Origin: Sphingopyxis sp.
GTDB taxonomy: Bacteria; Pseudomonadota; Alphaproteobacteria; Sphingomonadales; Sphingomonadaceae
Assembly: GCA_013823985.1 (NCBI GenBank)
Contig: PNNB01000014.1
Span: forward strand, 62,001 to 126,000
Length of the DNA stretch: 64,000 bases
Direction of reading: 5' to 3'
Below, piece by piece: positions 1 through 7,790 of this stretch. Each line of letters begins with the position of its first letter. Within the stretch, counting starts at the first letter, position 1. The notes below the pieces were generated by a model. The model did not search any database. It saw only the letters and a list, made by a program, of their open reading frames with translations, and was not told the DNA's origin. The translations under genes were made by a program, and so were the position numbers.

Positions 1-1
1 C

Positions 2-472
2 GAAGGCGAACCGGGCGAACTGGTCTTTGCAGGGCCACAGGTCATGTGCGGCTATTGGAAGCGGCCCGATGCCGATGCCGAAGTGTTCGTCGGCAAATAT
101 CTGCGCACCGGGGATGTGGCGACGATCGATGAGGATGGTTTCATCCACATTGTCGACCGCCTGAAAGACATGATCGCGGTCGGCGGGTTCAAGGTTTTTC
201 CCAGCCAGGTCGAAGATGTGCTCTACAAGCATCCGGCGGTGAAAGAGGCACTCGTGATCGGCGTGCCCGACGCCTATCACGGCGAAATGCCGCGCGCCTT
301 TGTCACCTTGCAGGACGGCGCCACCGAAGACGGCGCGGCGCTGATGGCGTGGCTGAACCCGCAATTGGGCAAGCATGAACGAGTACAGGCCGTTGTGGTG
401 CGGGAGGCTTTACCCAAGACGATGATCGGCAAGCTCGACCGGAAGGCTTTGCGGGCGGAGATTGGGTGCTAG
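2..472 (+). CDS. AMP-dependent acyl-CoA synthetase, C-terminal part (5' truncated by window edge)
   Basis: The reading frame is open from base 2, so only the last 156 residues are visible. It starts in the conserved GEPGELVFAGPQVM stretch of the adenylate-forming fold. It continues through YLRTGDVATIDEDGF (the A8 hinge with TGD) and DRLKDMI, and ends in PKTMIGKLDRKAL, which holds the usual catalytic lysine of the C-terminal lid. These enzymes activate carboxylic acids to acyl-CoA via acyl-AMP. The substrate cannot be told without the N-terminal pocket; a medium- or long-chain fatty acid is most likely. It lies upstream of acyl-CoA dehydrogenase genes on the same strand but is separated from them by dinB and a repeat element, so a functional link is only inferred. 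Confidence 0.9.
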   Translation, partial: EGEPGELVFAGPQVMCGYWKRPDADAEVFVGKYLRTGDVATIDEDGFIHIVDRLKDMIAVGGFKVFPSQVEDVLYKHPAVKEALVIGVPDAYHGEMPRAFVTLQDGATEDGAALMAWLNPQLGKHERVQAVVVREALPKTMIGKLDRKALRAEIGC

Positions 473-486
473 AAGGTAAAAGAGGT

Positions 487-721
487 GGAAGGAAGAAGGC
501 GAGAGTTTGGGCTTTCGGCAGTGCCTCGGAATTGCACTCCGTTTCTTTCCCGCCCCGTCCCCCACTTATACTCACCGTCACCCTGAACTTGTTTCAGGGT
601 CTTAGTTTTCAACGTCGAAGGAATAAGACCCTGAAACAAGTTCAGGGTGACGAGACGGGAAGGAAGCAGGTTAGAATTTTCAGGCGACGAAGAAAGCCTA
701 GGCCCGCGCCTTCTTCCTTCC
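487..721. repeat. 235-bp fold-back (imperfect palindromic) intergenic element
   Basis: The 328-bp gap between the synthetase stop and dinB (473-800) holds no convincing gene; what fills it is this palindrome. The core is a perfect 28-bp inverted repeat (577-604 against 624-651, 19-base loop) containing CCTGAACTTGTTTCAGGGTC. The outer ends are a perfect 15-bp inverted repeat, GGAAGGAAGAAGGCG (487-501) against its complement (707-721). Between them the arms still match loosely (for example GGGCTTTC at 510-517 against the complement of GAAAGCCT at 693-700; GTTTCTTTCCCG against the complement of CGGGAAGGAAGC). The left arm has about 16 extra bases before the core. This looks like a MITE/REP-type dispersed element that can form a long hairpin. 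It carries no transposase. A diverged relative lies at 46826-46915. Confidence 0.8.
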
Positions 722-800
722 AGCGAAATATCCTCAACCAAAAACCATCGGCCAAAGGATTCCGATAGCAATCCCCAAAACTTCCCCATAATCCACACCG

Positions 801-1916
801 GTGTCCAATTCCGACGCCCCGCCACCTGTCCGCAAGATCATCCATGTCGACATGGATGCCTTTTTCGCGAGCGTGGAGCAGCGGGATAATCCTGATCTGC
901 GGGGCAAGCCTGTTGCCGTTGGCGGGTCGTCGAAGCGGGGTGTTGTGGCAGCGGCGAGTTATGAGGCGCGGGCTTTTGGTGTGCGCTCCGCCATGCCCTC
1001 GATTACCGCGCAGCGGCAATGTCCTGACCTGATTTTTGTAAAGCCCCGTTTTGAAGCCTATCGCGCCGTGTCGCGACAGATCCGCGATATATTTGCGCGG
1101 CATACCGACCTTATCCAGCCCTTGTCGCTGGACGAGGCCTATTTGGATGTGACGCAGGACAAGCAGGGCATCGGCTCGGCGGTGAAGATTGCCAAGGCGA
1201 TCCGCGCGGCCATCCGCGCCGAAACCGGCCTGACCGCAAGCGCGGGGGTCAGCTACAACAAGTTTATCGCCAAGTTGGCGAGCGACCAGAACAAGCCCGA
1301 TGGATTATGTGTCATCCTTCCTGAACAGGGCGCGGAATTTGTCGCTGGTTTGCCGGTGCGGCGCTTTCACGGCGTCGGGCCGCGCACGGCGGAAAAGATG
1401 GCGAAGCTAGGCGTGCAGACCGGCGCTGACCTGGCGCAGAAGGACGAGGCATGGCTCGCGCATCATTTCGGCAGTTGGGGAAGTTATCTATTCAAGGCAG
1501 CGCGGGGGATTGATGACCGGCCGGTAAACGCCAATAGCGTGCGCAAATCCTTGGGCGGGGAGCTGACCTATTTTGACGACAAGCGCAGCGAGGATGAGCT
1601 GCGCGAGGCGCTGCACGAGATTATCGACATCGTGTGGGACCGGATCGAACGCTATCAGGCCAAGGGCAAGACGCTGGTGCTGAAGGCGCGTTATTCGGAT
1701 TTTCGCACCATTACCCGTTCGCGGACTGTCCCGCATATCCTGACCGATCGCACGGAGTTTGCGCAATTGGGCCATGCCTTGCTGGATCAGATATTGCCGG
1801 CCGAAATGGGGATCAGGTTGCTCGGTCTGACCTTGGGCAGTCTTGTCGACGAAAGCGGATCAGCAGAGGAAATGCTGGGGCAGGGACGATTTGCGTTCGA
1901 CGCCATTGAAGATTGA
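801..1916 (+). CDS. dinB: DNA polymerase IV (Y-family translesion polymerase)
   Basis: 371 residues, the normal length for DinB. The N-terminus has the Y-family signature HVDMDAFFASVEQRD (first catalytic Asp), then GKPVAVGG and SYEARAFGVRSAMP. The second catalytic motif is SLDEAYLDVT, followed by SAGVSYNKFIAKLAS and an HhH-type thumb (FHGVGPRTAEKMAKLG). The enzyme carries out error-prone, template-dependent synthesis across lesions and would be recruited by the beta clamp. I chose the GTG at 801 because the conserved HVDMD motif begins only 14 residues later and no upstream in-frame start is better. No SOS box was recognised upstream; the region before it is the fold-back element. Confidence 0.95.
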   Translation: MSNSDAPPPVRKIIHVDMDAFFASVEQRDNPDLRGKPVAVGGSSKRGVVAAASYEARAFGVRSAMPSITAQRQCPDLIFVKPRFEAYRAVSRQIRDIFARHTDLIQPLSLDEAYLDVTQDKQGIGSAVKIAKAIRAAIRAETGLTASAGVSYNKFIAKLASDQNKPDGLCVILPEQGAEFVAGLPVRRFHGVGPRTAEKMAKLGVQTGADLAQKDEAWLAHHFGSWGSYLFKAARGIDDRPVNANSVRKSLGGELTYFDDKRSEDELREALHEIIDIVWDRIERYQAKGKTLVLKARYSDFRTITRSRTVPHILTDRTEFAQLGHALLDQILPAEMGIRLLGLTLGSLVDESGSAEEMLGQGRFAFDAIED

Positions 1917-1971
1917 AGATTTCCAACATATATCACAAAACTGTTATGCATCGATAATACAGGATCCCCCC

Positions 1972-2616
1972 ATGGCCCGCCCCCAAACCGATATTGAGGC
2001 TGGAAGAGCCGAGTTGCTTGAAGTCGTTGACGACCTGATCCGCCAGCGCGGGGCGGTCGATATTTCGATGTCGGACCTCGCCGCTGCTGCGGGAATGTCG
2101 CCCTCCAATCTCTACCGCTTTTTCGACAGCAAAGAGGCGTTGCTGGAGGCGGTGGCCGAGCGTTTCTTCGACGAAAAAGTCCGCATCATGGTGGAGGTCA
2201 CCGAATCCGACCTTCCGGTGCGCGACAAGATGTACCAATATTTCGCCCGCCGCTTCGTCGTGATGGTCGAGAAATATGAGGCGGAACCCGATCTGCTCAA
2301 AAGCTATCTCGAAATCGGGCAGCAATATTTCGAAGTCGTGCGTGGCTATGTTGACCTGGGCGACCATTATCTTGCGCTGATCGTCGCAGAGGCAATGGAG
2401 CAGGGTTATTTCACCGGACTGTCGATTGACGAGGCGGTTTCGCTGATTAACCAGATGGTGCACTGCTACACCAACCCTGAATCCATAATATATATTGGAA
2501 TCAATAAGTTACGCGTGGAAAAGCTGGCCCGGATCATCGACGCCATCTTTAACGGACTCAACGCTGAAGCATCAGCCGAATTAACAAACACCCCGCATAT
2601 CAAAATCGTATCCTGA
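1972..2616 (+). CDS. TetR/AcrR family transcriptional regulator
   Basis: 214 residues from the ATG at 1972, which gives a normal TetR length; the frame is open further upstream into dinB but that part has no TetR similarity. The N-terminal DNA-binding domain is clear: an HTH in SMSDLAAAAGMSPSNLYRFF followed by DSKEALLEAVAERFF (residues about 25-60). The C-terminal ligand-binding helices are generic. Such proteins usually repress neighbouring catabolic or efflux genes and respond to an acyl-CoA or aromatic ligand. The natural candidates for regulation are the acyl-CoA genes that follow the tRNA, but no operator was identified, so the regulon is inference. Confidence 0.9.
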   Translation: MARPQTDIEAGRAELLEVVDDLIRQRGAVDISMSDLAAAAGMSPSNLYRFFDSKEALLEAVAERFFDEKVRIMVEVTESDLPVRDKMYQYFARRFVVMVEKYEAEPDLLKSYLEIGQQYFEVVRGYVDLGDHYLALIVAEAMEQGYFTGLSIDEAVSLINQMVHCYTNPESIIYIGINKLRVEKLARIIDAIFNGLNAEASAELTNTPHIKIVS

Positions 2617-2667
2617 CCTTGCCAACACCCCCGCGCTCTGGCAAAGCGCGCCCCTGTCCAAACGGAC

Positions 2668-2742
2668 GGGCGATTAGCTCAGTGGTAGAGCACACCCTTC
2701 ACACGGGTGGGGCCACAAGTTCGAACCTTGTATCGCCCACCA
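2668..2742 (+). tRNA. tRNA-Val (anticodon CAC)
   Basis: A full cloverleaf can be drawn. The acceptor stem is GGGCGAT/ATCGCCC, the D arm GCTC-AGTGGTA-GAGC, the anticodon stem CACCC/GGGTG with loop TTCACAC (anticodon CAC, reading GUG valine codons). The T arm is ACAAG-TTCGAAC-CTTGT, with discriminator A and a genomically encoded CCA. The T-rich bases just after it could help 3' end formation. No integrated element borders it. Confidence 0.96.
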
Positions 2743-2849
2743 TTTTTCCTATCTATTTCAGATGGAAACGTACAAATTTAGTCGCTTGATTAAACGCGTA
2801 CTTGCCAATCGGAACGCTGGCCTTATGCCTCTGCAAGGAGGAGAGCCGC

Positions 2850-3791
2850 ATGACCAAGATCAGCAACCGAATTACCGAATTACTGGGCGTCGAATATCCG
2901 ATTATCCAGGCCCCCATGGGCTGGATAGCCCGCGCGCAACTGGCGTCGGCTGTCTCCAACGCCGGGGGCTTGGGAATAATCGAAACGTCGTCGGGCCAAT
3001 TGGAAGAGGTCCGGGCAGAAATCGTCAAGATGCGCGAACTGACCGACAAACCCTTTGGCGTCAACATTGCGCAAGCCTTTGTCCGGGATCCCGGAATCGT
3101 GGACTTTGTCGTCGATCAGGGTGTGAGATTCGTCACCACGTCCGCCGGGGACCCCAACAAATATTGCGGTCCGCTAAAGGCCGCGGGTTTGACCGTCTTC
3201 CATGTCGTTCCAACACTGGCAGGTGCGTTGAAGGCAATCGAAGCCGGGGTGGACGGTTTGGTGGTTGAAGGCGGCGAAGGCGGTGGGTTCAAGAACCCCA
3301 AGGATGTTGCCCTGATGGTGCTGTTGCCGCTGATCCGTAGCAAAGTTGATGTGCCCATCATCGCGGCCGGCGGTATGGTCTGCGGCCGCACGATGGCCGC
3401 CGCTTTCGCTCTGGGTGCCGAGGGTGTGCAGATGGGAACCCGCATGGTCAGCGCAGCGGAATCGCCAGTCCATCAGAACTGGAAAGACGCGATTATCAAC
3501 GCGAGGGAAACCGATACGTTGTTTCTGAACCGGCACGGCCCGGGCCCGGCCTTACGGGCGCTCAAGACGGAGCGGACGACAAAACTGGACCTCGAACCGA
3601 CCGACAACATTATGGGCGAGATGCGCGGCGTGCTCGATCTCTATTTCGGCGGGGATATGGAAGCCGCCATTGCGCTGTCGGGTCAAGTTGCGGGGCGCAT
3701 TGATGAGGTCAAATCCACCAAAGACATCATCGACGACGTCATATCGGAATTTTATGCCATCATGGAGCAGATGGCCAAGGCCTATTTTTAG
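2850..3791 (+). CDS. Nitronate monooxygenase / 2-nitropropane dioxygenase family FMN protein
   Basis: 313 residues. The start is the ATG at 2850 behind a strong AAGGAGGAG ribosome binding site. The N-terminus RITELLGVEYPIIQAPMGW is diagnostic of this TIM-barrel FMN family, followed by LASAVSNAGGLGIIE. Phosphate-binding glycine stretches are VVEGGEGGGF and IIAAGGM, with ALGAEGVQMGTR near the C-terminus. Family members oxidise nitronates such as propionate 3-nitronate, but many reduce quinones or act as enoyl reductases, so the substrate is open. It heads a closely spaced + strand run with the kinase and acyl-CoA dehydrogenase below. Confidence 0.9.
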   Translation: MTKISNRITELLGVEYPIIQAPMGWIARAQLASAVSNAGGLGIIETSSGQLEEVRAEIVKMRELTDKPFGVNIAQAFVRDPGIVDFVVDQGVRFVTTSAGDPNKYCGPLKAAGLTVFHVVPTLAGALKAIEAGVDGLVVEGGEGGGFKNPKDVALMVLLPLIRSKVDVPIIAAGGMVCGRTMAAAFALGAEGVQMGTRMVSAAESPVHQNWKDAIINARETDTLFLNRHGPGPALRALKTERTTKLDLEPTDNIMGEMRGVLDLYFGGDMEAAIALSGQVAGRIDEVKSTKDIIDDVISEFYAIMEQMAKAYF

Positions 3792-3799
3792 GAGGAACA

Positions 3800-4192
3800 T
3801 TGGACCCGATCCTTGAAGACTTTCTGAGCGATCCGGCTGCTGATCTTTCGGCATTGCACGATGTTGCCCGGATCAAGGCGTTGTTGGAAAATTGCGCACG
3901 GGAAGGTCGGGCGATCAGCTATTCCGAATTGTTGCTCAATCTCGGCTTTCGTTTCACGCGCCCTAAAATGCGAGCGGTATGCAAAACGCTTGATCGGATT
4001 GATGTCTTGACCGAACAGGAAGGTGCACCTGCGCTCGCAGTTCTCGTCGTGCGCGAAGGTGATGGTTTACCCGGACAAGGTTGGTGGACCGGTCGGACAG
4101 ACTATCAGGGGCTGTGGACCGGACCGGACGCCCATGCTCACATTTCAAAACTTCAAGCGGCGGTTTTTGCCTATTGGAAGGGGCGTGCTTGA
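3800..4192 (+). CDS. Conserved hypothetical protein, 130 aa
   Basis: I do not recognise the family with certainty. The start is a TTG at 3800, 3 bases after the GGAGGA that follows the previous stop. The stop overlaps the ATG of the next gene (TGATG), so translation is coupled to the downstream kinase. The protein is soluble, with no signal peptide or membrane segment. An N-terminal helical part with a possible winged-helix-like stretch (ISYSELLLNLGFRFTRPKMR) is followed by a beta-rich part with AVLVVREGDGLPGQGWW. Coupling suggests that it works with, or is co-expressed with, the kinase/dehydrogenase pair. Confidence 0.7.
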   Translation: MDPILEDFLSDPAADLSALHDVARIKALLENCAREGRAISYSELLLNLGFRFTRPKMRAVCKTLDRIDVLTEQEGAPALAVLVVREGDGLPGQGWWTGRTDYQGLWTGPDAHAHISKLQAAVFAYWKGRA

Positions 4193-5520
4193 TGACCTCT
4201 GATTTCCGCGCAACACTGTCCCGATTTGTACAACGTGGACTCGGCGGAAACGGCACGGTCGATGACGTGAAGCGCCTGTCTGGAGGCGCCAATATGGAAA
4301 GCTGGTCCTTCGACTATGCGGGGTCGGGCTATATACTTCGCTTCTCCCCTTCCGCGGAGATGATGGCAGGCAGGGCCTATGGTCATGATGTCGAGGCTGC
4401 GGTCGTTCGCGCTGCCTTTGCATCGGGGATCAAAGCGCCCGAAATAGTGGCAGAAATAATCCCGACCGACGGGTTGGGAACGGGATATCTGATGCGGCGG
4501 GTCGATGCGGAGGTCAATCCAGCCAAGATCTTGGCGGAACCGCCTGCGACTTTATTGGTCGATCTCGCCCGCGAACTCGCGCTGATCCATAATGTGCAAC
4601 GCGACGAATTGCCCACGCTTCCTGTTACGTCAGCGCAAACTCTGCTTTCCGAACTTAAGGCGCGCTTTCTATCTTTTGGCGGGGATCGTCCGGTCATGGC
4701 CCTCGCATTGCGCTGGCTTGACGATAATTGCCCGACTGCGGTTGATCCCGTGCTGCTGCACGGCGATTTTCGTATAGGTAATATCATGGCCGATCGTGGT
4801 GGTCTGGCTGTGGTGCTTGATTGGGAACTCGCGCATTTGGGCGACCGGCATCAGGACCTGGCATTTGGCTGTATCAACAGTTGGCGCTTCGGACATATTG
4901 ACCACCCGGCATTTGGCCTTGGTCCTCTCGAAATATTCTGGGCTGAATATGAGGGCGCAAGTGGTGTTGCGGTCGAAGCGGATCGCTTTCGCTGGTGGCT
5001 GATTTACGCGACCCTATGGTGGGGAATATGTTGTCTGCAAATGGCCGATATCTGGCGTACTGGTCTCGACAAAGGACTTGAGCGGGCAGTGATTGGGCGG
5101 CGTGCTTCCGAAACCGAAGTCGACCTTTTGATGTTGTTGGAAGAATATGCGCCTACGGAAGCGCGTGGCCCCATTGGCAGCACGAATTTCGCTGAATCGA
5201 GCCGTCATGGAGAGCCGTCGACGGTAGAAATGCTCGAAGCACTTTCAGGCTGGATCGAAAGCGACGTGAAGCCGAATGCTACAGGCAGAGACCGCTTCAT
5301 GGCCTCAGTGGCATTGAACGCGTTGGGCATGTTGCGGCGGGAAGCCGAAGCGCCAATTACTGTGCGGGACAAATCGCTTTCCGACGAACTACTTGCCGGC
5401 GAAAAGACATTGTCCACGCCCGGTTTGCTGGCAGAGTTGAAACAGCAATCGCTGCACAAACTGATGGTCGATCAACCTAAATATTCGGCTCTGGCAAAGG
5501 CATTGGAGCGTTGGACATGA
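4192..5520 (+). CDS. Phosphotransferase (APH/ACAD10-11 kinase type) fused to a DUF6285-like domain; LvaA-LvaB-like
   Basis: 442 residues from the ATG at 4192, which overlaps the previous stop. Residues 1-325 are an aminoglycoside-phosphotransferase fold kinase: catalytic loop HGDFRIGN (190-197) and Mg-binding DWELAHLGD (from 210). Residues about 340-440 look like the small DUF6285 domain: TVEMLEALSGWIESDVKP, then FMASVALNALGMLRREAE, then LLAELKQQSLHKLMVDQPKY. In Pseudomonas putida levulinate catabolism the kinase LvaA needs a small separate partner, LvaB, and phosphorylates 4-hydroxyacyl-CoA; the DUF6285 assignment of LvaB is from memory. Here the two would be one polypeptide, followed by an acyl-CoA dehydrogenase that could be the LvaC counterpart. 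The domain reading is from motifs; the substrate is inferred. Confidence 0.85.
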   Translation: MTSDFRATLSRFVQRGLGGNGTVDDVKRLSGGANMESWSFDYAGSGYILRFSPSAEMMAGRAYGHDVEAAVVRAAFASGIKAPEIVAEIIPTDGLGTGYLMRRVDAEVNPAKILAEPPATLLVDLARELALIHNVQRDELPTLPVTSAQTLLSELKARFLSFGGDRPVMALALRWLDDNCPTAVDPVLLHGDFRIGNIMADRGGLAVVLDWELAHLGDRHQDLAFGCINSWRFGHIDHPAFGLGPLEIFWAEYEGASGVAVEADRFRWWLIYATLWWGICCLQMADIWRTGLDKGLERAVIGRRASETEVDLLMLLEEYAPTEARGPIGSTNFAESSRHGEPSTVEMLEALSGWIESDVKPNATGRDRFMASVALNALGMLRREAEAPITVRDKSLSDELLAGEKTLSTPGLLAELKQQSLHKLMVDQPKYSALAKALERWT

Positions 5521-5661
5521 TCAAAAATTGCATGTGTCAAGGTTGCAGATGTGGGCTTCTAAGGTTGAACACATCCAGCCGAGATCTGAAGAAATCAAGA
5601 ACGGGAAGGGTGCTGCACATGATCGCAGGCACCGGGCCTTGCCGCGATGTGGGAGAGTAGA

Positions 5662-6927
5662 ATGTTGTTCAATATACCAGCAGAAATCACCGACTATCTC
5701 CACACGCTCGATGAATTTATCGAACGGGAAATCAAGCCGATCGAAAACCGCGACGACAATATCCGCTTTTTCGATCATCGCCGTGAACATGCCCGGACCG
5801 ACTGGGATAATGATGGGCATCCGCGTGCCGATTGGTGGGCGCTGTTGGCCGAAATGCGGCAAGTTGCCGACCGTGCGGGACATTATCGTTTCGCTATTCC
5901 GAAAGAATATGGGGGGCAGGATGGCAGCAATCTGGCGATGGCGGTCGTCCGCCATCATCTGGCGCACAAAGGTCTCGGTCTCCATAACGACTTGCAAAAT
6001 GAAAGCAGCATCGTCGGCAATCTGGTTCAGGTGCTGATGCTGCGGGATTTCGGAACAGAGCAACAGAAGCGGGATTTCATCCCTCCCATGCTCGAGGGAA
6101 TAATGGGGTGGAGTTTCGGCCTGACCGAAGAGCATCATGGGAGCGATGCCACCCATATGGATACGCGCGCGGTTCCGGAAATGCGCGACGGTGTGGCTGG
6201 TTATCGTATCAACGGCAACAAAATGTGGACGACCGGATTGCCCTACACGTCACATGTCATGACATTCGCGCGCACCAGTGGCGATGATGGCAAGGCGCGC
6301 GGGATCACCTGCTTTGTTGTGCCGACCGATGCTGCGGGATTTGAGATTGGCGAATATCTCTGGACGTTCAACATGCCTACGGATCACCCGAAAGTGAAAT
6401 ATACGGATGTGTGGGTCCCTGAAAGTGCGATTTTGGGGGAGTTGGACAACGGCCTCGCAGTTGCCCAGCATTTCGTGCACGAAAACCGGATTCGTCAGGC
6501 CGCTTCGTCATTGGGCGCGGCGCAATATTGTATAGACGAGGCCGTGAAATATGCGCGGGAACGCAAGCCTTTTGGTAAGGCGCTTGCCGTGAACCAAGGC
6601 ATCCAGTTCCCGCTTGTGGAGCTTCAGACCGACGCCGAAATGCTCCGCCTCCTCATCTACAAGACGGCCGCGGAAATGGACACGATGTCCAAGCCCGAGG
6701 TTGCCGTTCGACTTTCCGACAAGGTCAGCATGTGCAACTACAAAGCCAACCGTCTCGTATGCAATGCGGCCGATTTCGCAATGCAGGTCCACGGCGGCAT
6801 CGGCTATTCGCGGCATAAGCCGTTCGAGCATATCTATCGCCATCACCGGCGCTATCGCATCACAGAGGGTGCGGAAGAAATTCAGATGCGCAAGGTAGCC
6901 GGACATCTGTTCGGTTTCATGGGTTAG
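5662..6927 (+). CDS. Acyl-CoA dehydrogenase family protein (ACAD10/11- or LvaC-like by context)
   Basis: 421 residues from the ATG at 5662, preceded by GGGAGAG; an in-frame ATG at 5647 adds five residues. Signatures of the fold: YRFAIPKEYGGQDGSN in the N-terminal helical domain, GWSFGLTEEHHGSDATHM and INGNKMWTTG in the beta domain. The FAD-binding C-terminal part is AMQVHGGIGYSRHKPFEHIYRHHRRYRI and ends ITEGAEEIQMRKVAG. The family abstracts alpha protons of acyl-CoA with FAD. Next to an APH-type kinase this subclass is expected to take a phosphorylated 4-hydroxyacyl-CoA and eliminate phosphate (LvaC, mammalian ACAD10/11). The 141 bases between the kinase and this gene hold no convincing reading frame. 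Confidence 0.92.
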   Translation: MLFNIPAEITDYLHTLDEFIEREIKPIENRDDNIRFFDHRREHARTDWDNDGHPRADWWALLAEMRQVADRAGHYRFAIPKEYGGQDGSNLAMAVVRHHLAHKGLGLHNDLQNESSIVGNLVQVLMLRDFGTEQQKRDFIPPMLEGIMGWSFGLTEEHHGSDATHMDTRAVPEMRDGVAGYRINGNKMWTTGLPYTSHVMTFARTSGDDGKARGITCFVVPTDAAGFEIGEYLWTFNMPTDHPKVKYTDVWVPESAILGELDNGLAVAQHFVHENRIRQAASSLGAAQYCIDEAVKYARERKPFGKALAVNQGIQFPLVELQTDAEMLRLLIYKTAAEMDTMSKPEVAVRLSDKVSMCNYKANRLVCNAADFAMQVHGGIGYSRHKPFEHIYRHHRRYRITEGAEEIQMRKVAGHLFGFMG

Positions 6928-6934
6928 GGGCAAT

Positions 6935-7732
6935 ATGCAACAGGCACAGGATTTTTACGACGAAAGCGCGGCGCTTGATGCACGGCTCAAACCGCTTTCC
7001 GAACGTGAATTTGAAACGGCGACATTGTTCAAGGGATGGACGATCAACAACATCGTGCGACACCTGCACGTTTGGAACATCGCAGCCGATTTATCGATCG
7101 AGGACGAGGCTGCCTTCATGGAGTTTCTACAGCTGATGTCCGCCGGTGTCAGGGGCGGGCGCTTGCCCGATTTTGAAGCCACCTATCTCGAAGGTCTTGC
7201 CGGGCAGGAATTGCGCCAGGCGTGGATTGCGCGGGCCAAAACAATGGCAGACCATTTTACAGCGGCAGATCCCAAGCAGCGTCTGAAATGGGTTGGCCCC
7301 GATATGAGTGCCCTCAGTTCCGTGACGGCGCGCCTCATGGAAACCTGGGCCCATGCGCAGGCGATTTACGACATATTGGGTGCGAAACGCGAAGATGGCG
7401 ATAGGATCGGCAATATTGTGCGTTTGGGCGTGAATACATGGGGGTGGACCTGGAAGAACCGTCGAATGGATCCGCCGGGACCCATGCCGCACCTGAAACT
7501 TACCGCTCCGTCGGGTGCGCTGTGGGAATATGGCGAGGCATCGGAAAGCGGTGTTATCGAAGGAAGCGCCACGGACTTCTGCCAAGTCGTCACCCAATGC
7601 CGCAACATCGCCGACACCAATTTATCGGTCGCCGGTGACGTCGCAAAACAATGGATGGCCGTTGCCCAATGCTTCGCCGGACCGCCGCAAGATCCCCCAG
7701 CGCCGGGGGTTCGACATAGGAAGATGATGTGA
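6935..7732 (+). CDS. TIGR03084-type protein (DinB/mycothiol-dependent maleylpyruvate isomerase-like fold)
   Basis: 265 residues, starting 7 bases after the dehydrogenase stop, so it lies in the same operon. The N-terminal four-helix part has KGWTINNIVRHLHVWN, the position where DinB/maleylpyruvate-isomerase-fold proteins bind metal through histidines, and LMETWAHAQAIYDILG farther on. The C-terminal half (NTWGWTWKNRRMDPP onwards) is a beta-rich domain typical of the TIGR03084 subfamily. No enzymatic activity is established for the group to my knowledge. The context (kinase, acyl-CoA dehydrogenase) suggests a role in the same degradation route. The family call is by motif memory. Confidence 0.75.
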   Translation: MQQAQDFYDESAALDARLKPLSEREFETATLFKGWTINNIVRHLHVWNIAADLSIEDEAAFMEFLQLMSAGVRGGRLPDFEATYLEGLAGQELRQAWIARAKTMADHFTAADPKQRLKWVGPDMSALSSVTARLMETWAHAQAIYDILGAKREDGDRIGNIVRLGVNTWGWTWKNRRMDPPGPMPHLKLTAPSGALWEYGEASESGVIEGSATDFCQVVTQCRNIADTNLSVAGDVAKQWMAVAQCFAGPPQDPPAPGVRHRKMM

Positions 7733-7790
7733 CGTCTTGCTCAAAGTCAGCAACGGCTTAGAAAGAGCATAGAGAAGAGGAGAGTGTCGC

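Noticed and set aside
2668..2742. tRNA-Val as an integration site of a mobile island
   Set aside because: No integrase gene nearby, and I noticed no direct repeat of the tRNA 3' end downstream.
5528..6037. Long + strand frame overlapping the start of the acyl-CoA dehydrogenase gene
   Set aside because: It reads as an out-of-frame shadow of the dehydrogenase, with no family similarity and poor composition.
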